DNA from: Candidatus Methylobacter oryzae
GTDB lineage: Bacteria > Pseudomonadota > Gammaproteobacteria > Methylococcales > Methylomonadaceae
DNA length: 55,076 bases
Assembly: GCA_945861405.1 (NCBI GenBank)
Contig: CAMAUL010000015.1
Coordinates: forward strand, 1 to 55,076
Direction of reading: 5' to 3'
Translations under genes and position numbers: made by a program
In this document: positions 50,167 to 55,076 of the stretch, piece by piece
Position numbering within the stretch: position 1 is the first letter of the stretch
Layout of the letters: every line of letters starts with the position of its first letter
The notes under the pieces: model-generated
The model's database searches: none
The model's input: the letters and a program-made list of their open reading frames with translations, nothing else
Told to the model about the DNA's origin: nothing

Positions 50167-51417
50167 TTATAAAGAGTTAAGGAAATTTTTGATGCGCTGC
50201 GCGGCTTCTATGCATTCATCCAGAGGCGCAACCAGGGCAATTCTGACATGGTTAAGGCCGGGATTAACGCCATCGCAATCGCGGGATAAGTAACTGCCGG
50301 GCAGCACTGTGATGTTTTCTTGGGCGAACAGCTGCTTTGCGAATTCGGTATCTGCAATCGGCGTTTTCAACCAGACATAGAAGCTGGCTGGTGGCTTAAC
50401 GACAGTGCAAACGCCGCCAAGAAGTTCGATGAATGCCGCGAATTTTTCGCGGTATAAACGCCGATTTTCTTTGACGTGAGTCTCATCCTGCCAAGCTTGA
50501 ATGCTGGCATGCTGGGTAGGCAAAGCCATCGCGCAGCCGTGATAAGTCCGGTATTGAAAATAGTGCTTCAATAGTTCGGCGTCGCCTGCGACAAAACCCG
50601 AGCGCAAACCCGGCGCGTTGGAGCGTTTGGATAAGCTGTGGAAAATAACGCAACGTTTGAATGCCGTATTGCCCATGTTATAGGCCGTTTGCAGCAAGCC
50701 CGGCGGCGGGTTGCTTTCGTCGTCATAGATCTCGGTGTAGCACTCGTCGGAAGCAATTACAAAATCGTACTTTTCCGCCAGCTTGAGCAGCTTTTCGTGG
50801 CTGGCTTGATCGATCACCGAGCCGGTCGGGTTGCCGGGCGAGCAAATGTAAATCAATTGGCAGCGTTGCCAAATTTCATCCGGCACCGCATCAAAATCCG
50901 GCAAGTAACCGGAATCTTCCAGGGTATTCAGAAAATAAGGCTCAGCCCCTGCCAGCAAAGCCGCTCCTTCATAAATCTGATAAAACGGGTTCGGCATGAT
51001 CACGATGGGCGCGGGTATCGCCAGGGATGGTGTGTATGCCGCAAGCCTGTCGGGAGCAGGCGCGGCCTTGGTCGGATCGATAAGGCATTGGGCAAACGAA
51101 AACAGCGCTTCGCGCGTGCCGTTGACCGGCAAAACCTGGGTTTCAGCATTAACGGCATCAGCCGGGATCTGAAAACGACGGCTGATCCATCCGGCAATCG
51201 CTTGTCTGAGTTCGGGTATGCCTTTAGTGGTCGGATAGTTAGCCAAGCCATGCAAATGGGTTAACAGCGCTTCCTGAATCAAATGCGGCGTGGCATGGGT
51301 TGGCTCGCCCATAGACAGGGCGATATGCGACTTGTCTTTAGGCGGAACGATGCCGTGTTTAAGTTGCGCCAGTTTCTCGAACGGGTAGGGATGTAAGTGT
51401 TTTAAATTCGGAGTCAT
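50167..51417 (-). CDS. dapC: Succinyldiaminopimelate transaminase
   Basis: Pyridoxal-phosphate enzyme of 416 residues, converting N-succinyl-2-amino-6-oxopimelate with glutamate to N-succinyl-LL-diaminopimelate. Start at the ATG three bases after the M48 gene stop; a TTG one codon earlier is unlikely. Class I aminotransferase marks: PVNGTREALFSFAQ near 98, CSPGNPTGSVI near 193, ASDECYTEIYDD near 223, and the cofactor lysine in HSLSKRSNAPGLRSGF near 257, with the final arginine in LNHVRIALV. It joins dapD and dapE as the succinylase branch. Confidence 0.95.
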   Translation of the reverse strand: MTPNLKHLHPYPFEKLAQLKHGIVPPKDKSHIALSMGEPTHATPHLIQEALLTHLHGLANYPTTKGIPELRQAIAGWISRRFQIPADAVNAETQVLPVNGTREALFSFAQCLIDPTKAAPAPDRLAAYTPSLAIPAPIVIMPNPFYQIYEGAALLAGAEPYFLNTLEDSGYLPDFDAVPDEIWQRCQLIYICSPGNPTGSVIDQASHEKLLKLAEKYDFVIASDECYTEIYDDESNPPPGLLQTAYNMGNTAFKRCVIFHSLSKRSNAPGLRSGFVAGDAELLKHYFQYRTYHGCAMALPTQHASIQAWQDETHVKENRRLYREKFAAFIELLGGVCTVVKPPASFYVWLKTPIADTEFAKQLFAQENITVLPGSYLSRDCDGVNPGLNHVRIALVAPLDECIEAAQRIKNFLNSL

Positions 51418-51420
51418 CAA

Positions 51421-52215
51421 TTAGTTGCAACGCGGTTGTTTACCCGCAGCTTGGGCTTGCTGGAATAGCTCAGTGGCATGCGGCATGTGCCTTACCAAGT
51501 CCTGAATGCGTGTCTCATGCGAGGGGTGGGTAGACATGAATTCTATCGGTTGCTGGCCTTGCGAGGCCTGTTCCATCTTCTGCCACAAGCTAATGCTTTG
51601 CTTTGGATCAAAGCCGGATTTCGCCATTAAATCCACGCCGATCATGTCGGCTTCGCTTTCATGGATGCGGCTGTAAGGCATCAGTATGCCGTATTGTGCG
51701 CCGACACCGAGCAGGCCCAGCGCCGTTTGACCCATGGCCGTTTGCGGTGCGCTGACCGCCTGGATGATGCCCATGCCCGAACTGACCGCCATTTCCTGTG
51801 AAGCGCGCTCATTACTGTGTTTGGCGAGGACGTGGCCGATTTCATGACCGATCACCGCAGCTAGTTGATCCTGATTTTCGACCAGTGCGATCATGCCGGT
51901 ATGGATGCCGATTTTGTTGCCGGGCAGCGCAAAGGCGTTGGGTGAGGCATCTTCAAACACCACGACTTCCCAGTTGCCGCCGGTTTGCTGGATATTGGTT
52001 CCCGTAATGGCCCCGGCAATGCAGCTCGCAATCTGGTTGTATTTGCTGTTAGTGCTGATGGGCTTTTCTTTTTTTAAATTATCAAAAGCCTGCAAGCCCA
52101 TTTGGTCGACTTGCGCATCGGACAAGAACATGAATTGGCTTCTGCCTGTAGGGCTGGTGACACAGGCATTTAATAAGCAGGCAGCTGCCAGAACTGGGAA
52201 TATTTTTTTGAACAT
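51421..52215 (-). CDS. M48-family metalloprotease lipoprotein (LoiP/YggG-like)
   Basis: Protein of 264 residues with a lipoprotein signal (AACLLNAC, lipid cysteine 18), so tethered in the periplasm. The zinc motif HEIGH lies near residue 124 in AVIGHEIGHVLAKHSNERAS, the third zinc ligand in RIHESEADMIGVDLMAKSG near 183. Family members (LoiP, BepA) trim or assist outer-membrane proteins under stress. Its stop is three bases before dapC, so the genes may be read together. Confidence 0.93.
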   Translation of the reverse strand: MFKKIFPVLAAACLLNACVTSPTGRSQFMFLSDAQVDQMGLQAFDNLKKEKPISTNSKYNQIASCIAGAITGTNIQQTGGNWEVVVFEDASPNAFALPGNKIGIHTGMIALVENQDQLAAVIGHEIGHVLAKHSNERASQEMAVSSGMGIIQAVSAPQTAMGQTALGLLGVGAQYGILMPYSRIHESEADMIGVDLMAKSGFDPKQSISLWQKMEQASQGQQPIEFMSTHPSHETRIQDLVRHMPHATELFQQAQAAGKQPRCN

Positions 52216-52216
52216 A

Positions 52217-52254
52217 AAAAATGACCGGTAGTTTCTGAGATACCGGCCATTTTA
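52217..52254 (-). terminator. Rho-independent terminator after the thioredoxin-like gene
   Basis: On the minus strand AAAATGGCCGGTA, a 10-base loop, TACCGGTCATTTT and further Ts form a strong stem with a T-run. It lies 34 bases after the thioredoxin-like stop and just before the M48 start. Confidence 0.8.
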
Positions 52255-52287
52255 ACGTAACTTTTTATCCGGGGCTTAAAAATGTAC

Positions 52288-52773
52288 TTATTTTAAGATT
52301 TTGGCGAACATCTCATCGTAGTCTTCTTTTGACAATACGCCGCTAACCCCGGTGCGCTGATGCGCTTTATCGAAGAAATAGGTTCTGGGCAACTCGCCAT
52401 ACCATTTTGGATCGATAGCAAATTGCAGTTTCTGGGTGTTTTCTTCCGCATAAACCCAGTTTTCAATATCGGACAATTGATTCTTTTCCAGGATTTGCTG
52501 GATTTGTTCGGCGGCGGATAACTCATCTGCCGCCAGCATGACCATTTTAAGTTCAGGTCTGCTTTTATGGATGCTGCTTAACAACGCCATGTCTTTCAGG
52601 CAGGACGAGCAGTTTACCGACCAAATGATCAGCATGAACGGCTGGTTGGCGTTGCTGGCTAGTATTTGCTGATAACTTCCCGAGGTAAAGGCCGAAGGCT
52701 CAGCCTGTACAGGCGCGTTTAGGAGAGCTAAAAGGAGAAACAATAAACCAGGAATACGTTTTTTTAAGGTCAT
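52288..52773 (-). CDS. TlpA-like periplasmic thioredoxin-fold protein
   Basis: Protein of 161 residues from the ATG that overlaps the stop of the upstream gene by four bases (ATGA). A signal peptide (KKRIPGLLFLLLALLNAPVQA) sends it to the periplasm. The thioredoxin active site is CSSC in IIWSVNCSSCLKDMALL near residue 49. The WYGELPRTYFFDKAHQRTGVSGVLS end matches the cis-proline and C-terminal part of TlpA/ResA proteins, which reduce disulfides or deliver metals. Co-translated with the Asp-box lipoprotein, whose CSCC cluster could be its partner. Confidence 0.88.
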   Translation of the reverse strand: MTLKKRIPGLLFLLLALLNAPVQAEPSAFTSGSYQQILASNANQPFMLIIWSVNCSSCLKDMALLSSIHKSRPELKMVMLAADELSAAEQIQQILEKNQLSDIENWVYAEENTQKLQFAIDPKWYGELPRTYFFDKAHQRTGVSGVLSKEDYDEMFAKILK

Positions 52774-53975
52774 GGATTGATCTCCATAAAGTGATGACCG
52801 TGGTCGCTTGACGTCCATGACAGGAATATATTGTTGCCGTTACCGATCAGTTCCGGGTAACCGGATTTAGCGGTGGAGTTAAGGATTTTTTTGTCCTTGG
52901 ACCAGGTCACGCCCCGATCCGATGACTCTTTAATGACGATGCTGGTTTCATTGCCGTCAAATTCTTTCCAGGCAATCACAACACGATTATCGACGGCTAA
53001 CACATCCGAATGGCCGGACAGGCGACTGGTATCGCCCAGCTGCATGGGTTCGGATGCGGTTTTGCCATAGTCGTCGGTGCGCGCATAATAAATGCCCTGC
53101 CGTTTGTCGCCTAAGGTAAACCAAGTCAAATGGGATCGACCTTGGGTATCTATCGATAAGGCCGGGCCGTGTTCGGGGCAGGCTTCAATCCCCCAGTTAT
53201 CGTTGGTGATGCGTTGCGGTTTAGACCATTGCCCGTCTGATTTCATGTTGATTAAGGCGTGGTCGCGAGCGCCGTCTTGGAAAACCATGCGCACCAGAAT
53301 CACCGGCTTTTCTTCCGGGGAAAGAGTGATAGCAGTTCGGCAGCAGGAGCAAACCGCATCGCTGATAAACTGGTTGGTAAATTTCGCCGTATTCGGTTGA
53401 TCCGTCACGGTGTAGTAAAGCGACAGCGAACCGGCTGCTGCGTGGCTGTTGTGCTGCTCATGCCGGGTGTCATGCCAGAACATGTAAACTTTATTGTTTT
53501 TATCGACCAGCATTTGATCCATATAATGCCTTGCTGTGTCGGCATGGTCGCTGATTAAAACCGGTTTGCTGAAAGTCTGGCCGTTATCGTCCGAGTAGCT
53601 AAAGAAGGATGTCGATTTTTGTTGCTCATCGGCATAATAAAGCACATGAATGCGGCCCGATTTGCCTACGACAATGGCGGGAGGATTTTCGGGCCAGGCG
53701 CTGATTCTCTGGGCGACAGGGTTGACTCTGACGGGTTTGCTGTAGGTTTTTCCATTGTCTGCCGATGAATCGACAAACACCGCATCGTCAGTGGGCATCA
53801 GCCGCCACAAACGACCGTCCGGGGCAAAGTTTACGGAAACCGTCGTGTTTAGAATCTGGCCTGCAAGATTATCCGCGTTTAGATTTTTTGCGCCTGTCTG
53901 GCAACCGTTGATCATTAAAAGGCTGGCGAGGGCTATAAACAGGGATAGAGAGGGGTTTTTATAGAGTTTGCGCAT
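52770..53975 (-). CDS. Exo-sialidase-like Asp-box beta-propeller lipoprotein
   Basis: Protein of 401 residues with a lipobox (LLMINGC, cysteine 25). Asp-box repeats are visible: SADNGKTYSKPV near 71, SDDNGQTFSKPV near 127, RTDDYGKTASEP near 295 and SSDRGVTWSKDK near 355, giving a six-bladed propeller. The usual sialidase FRIP motif and catalytic residues are not evident, so sialic-acid cleavage is doubtful. A CSCC cluster near residue 209 in ISDAVCSCCRTAITL may bind metal or be redox-active. It overlaps the thioredoxin-like gene by four bases and probably forms a secreted metal- or redox-handling pair. Confidence 0.85.
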   Translation of the reverse strand: MRKLYKNPSLSLFIALASLLMINGCQTGAKNLNADNLAGQILNTTVSVNFAPDGRLWRLMPTDDAVFVDSSADNGKTYSKPVRVNPVAQRISAWPENPPAIVVGKSGRIHVLYYADEQQKSTSFFSYSDDNGQTFSKPVLISDHADTARHYMDQMLVDKNNKVYMFWHDTRHEQHNSHAAAGSLSLYYTVTDQPNTAKFTNQFISDAVCSCCRTAITLSPEEKPVILVRMVFQDGARDHALINMKSDGQWSKPQRITNDNWGIEACPEHGPALSIDTQGRSHLTWFTLGDKRQGIYYARTDDYGKTASEPMQLGDTSRLSGHSDVLAVDNRVVIAWKEFDGNETSIVIKESSDRGVTWSKDKKILNSTAKSGYPELIGNGNNIFLSWTSSDHGHHFMEINP

Positions 53976-54092
53976 AGGGTTCAGGTGTAAGTTGGGCCGG
54001 TGAGTGCGCTAATTTTAGCCATGAATAGGGGATGAAAGCTAGTTGTAACGTTGCAAATCCCTTAATCTGTCATGTAATGCCGGGGTTGACTA

Positions 54093-54132
54093 ATCCCAAG
54101 GCATCTTTTAAATGATCAGGATACCTTGGGAT
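54093..54132 (-). terminator. Inverted repeat between channel and Asp-box genes
   Basis: ATCCCAAGGCATC pairs with GATACCTTGGGAT around a short A/T-rich loop, 20 bases after the stop of the outer-membrane protein on the minus strand. A terminator-like role is likely, without a clear T-run. Confidence 0.55.
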
Positions 54133-54153
54133 GACAGGTCTTGTTTGGGCTTG

Positions 54154-54927
54154 TTAAATCACCAGGTTGAATGCGCCCATGACGCGATAATCCGGTCTTG
54201 ACTGATCGCCGTTGACGTCGCTAATGGCTGCATAACCAAAAGAAGTGCCAACATTCCAGTTTTGTCCTGAAATAAAACGAACGCCTGGCGAAATATACAC
54301 GGTATGACCGCCCGAGTTGCCGATTATGATGTTGCTGCCGCGTTTTTCCTGATCGCGCCATTCGCCATTGGCTTCCAGCACCAGATTCCAGGAGCAATTT
54401 GCGCAAGGAGTAAAAGATTTAACAGGCAGGGATGCCGCAAAGTTATAGTTAAAGCCATCGCCCAAATCACTATCCTGGCTGCCTTTTGTAGTAAGTGTGT
54501 ACATGGCGCTGGTGTTTAGCTGAACGACATCTAAATCATAGCCGTAGGCAAGGCCAAACATGCCATCCCATGATCCTGAACCGGGTTGCAAGTGGGTTTC
54601 CAGGCGTTTACTGGTGACATCGGCGGGTAGGGCTACATTTGCGCCTGTCGTGTGATTATAGAAGCGTTTATAGCCTTCATTTGTTGTTTCACCTGTTGGC
54701 GCTTTCATGCCCAGCAGTAATGCGGCGCTCTGTTTGCTGTCCTTGAAAAACTGGTATTGTCCCCAGAAACTCATATCGCCAATGCCTTCCGAGCTGCCAT
54801 GATCAGCGATATTATTAGTGCCGTGATGCTCGCCATCTTCAAAATGACCGTCTGAGACTTCCCGGATGCCGTCACGATAAACAAATGGCAGCCGCAAGCC
54901 AACTGTCACGTCGTCGGTAATCCCATA
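54154..54927 (-). pseudogene. Outer-membrane channel/transporter-like protein, 5' end removed by an IS element
   Basis: The frame reads YGITDDVTVGLRLPFVYRDG at its cut 5' side, then beta-strands such as MSFWGQYQFF, SAALLLGMKAPTGETTN, WDGMFGLAYGYDL and NWNVGTSFGYAAIS, and ends in FNLVI. These are typical of the outer-membrane MetA-pathway/transporter family. The predicted GTG at 54909 is only an internal valine. The gene must continue 5' but meets the end of an IS5-type element at about 54929, so signal peptide and first strands are lost or lie beyond the IS. Confidence 0.8.
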
Positions 54928-54928
54928 A

Positions 54929-55076
54929 GGGCATCTCTAATAATTCCCTGATCCTCGTAGCGATTTTGGGTACACGAAGCTAGTGCAAAATGAGATAATA
55001 GCGGCATGCCCACCAAGAGACATTGCCGATGAAACAGCCACGCCAACCTGGATTATTTGACGTAGAAGAACGAGCC
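54929..55076 (+). mobile_element. IS5-type insertion sequence, left end, cut by window edge
   Basis: The end begins GGGCATCTCTAATAATTCCC, followed by a non-coding leader of about 80 bases and the start of a transposase gene. The join with the outer-membrane gene is abrupt. The right end and target duplication are outside the window. Confidence 0.7.
55029..55076 (+). CDS. IS5-family transposase, N-terminal 16 residues
   Basis: ATG opens MKQPRQPGLFDVEERA, the usual start of IS5-family transposases (a GLFD or GFFD motif, then acidic residues). The rest is beyond the window. Confidence 0.65.
   Translation, partial: MKQPRQPGLFDVEERA

Overview
The window reads as chromosomal DNA of a gammaproteobacterium. 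Gene style and the many short dispersed intergenic repeats would fit a Methylococcales-type methanotroph, but no taxonomic marker gene is present, so this is inference. It has three parts: a siderophore-type nonribosomal peptide locus (1-24956, continued at 36651-42487), a mosaic block of mobile and plasmid-like genes holding a lasso-peptide cluster (about 24960-36650), and a housekeeping stretch with lysine/diaminopimelate genes on the minus strand (42826-54927), ending at an IS5-type element.

Siderophore locus. The tail of one NRPS protein (1-750) is followed by a 2590-residue NRPS (755-8527) ordered C-A-PCP-C-A-PCP-reductase. Pocket residues read by eye predict threonine then serine, with reductive release as an aldehyde or alcohol. 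Around it lie a TonB-dependent receptor with an N-terminal signalling domain, two PepSY membrane proteins, an Sfp-type phosphopantetheinyl transferase, an MbtH-like protein, a FecI-type sigma factor, a PvdE-like ABC exporter, an Ntn acylase of the family that contains PvdQ, and a FecR-type regulator. A MacA-like adaptor, ATPase and two MacB-like permeases make a PvdRT-like efflux set. The layout resembles pyoverdine maturation: cytoplasmic assembly, export of an acylated precursor, periplasmic deacylation, and secretion by an ABC tripartite pump. An intact IS1595-type element with an 8-bp target duplication has landed between the receptor and the first PepSY gene.

Mosaic block. The adaptor and ATPase genes are separated from the two permease genes by about 11.7 kb of unrelated DNA. 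This holds a dead transposase carrying a tiny palindromic insertion, a broken membrane gene, a ParDE-like toxin-antitoxin pair, a HigA-like antitoxin, a chimeric orphan antitoxin, a WGR protein, a permuted-papain hydrolase, a broken ParA with its partner, and the lasso-peptide cluster.

Lasso-peptide cluster (30071-35161), the main discovery candidate. A 44-residue precursor (32758-32892) is followed at once by a leader peptidase fused to a recognition domain (B) and an asparagine-synthetase-like lactam synthetase (C). The likely core is SGAGPYGEGNPSGWYH, with an 8-residue Ser1-Glu8 ring. Upstream lie a GT-A/GT8-like glycosyltransferase and a divergent phytanoyl-CoA-dioxygenase-like Fe/2-oxoglutarate enzyme, so the product may be hydroxylated and glycosylated. 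No dedicated lasso exporter is visible. Nearly identical 53-bp direct repeats flank the cluster.

Right part. After a membrane-bound C13 protease and an SbmA/YddA-like transporter whose ATPase motifs look dead come several hypothetical membrane or exported proteins. The minus strand then carries dapE, an ArsC/Spx-like protein, small conserved proteins, dapD, dapC, an M48 lipoprotein protease, and a thioredoxin-like protein overlapped with an Asp-box lipoprotein. Last is an outer-membrane channel gene whose 5' end has been cut off by the IS5-type element.
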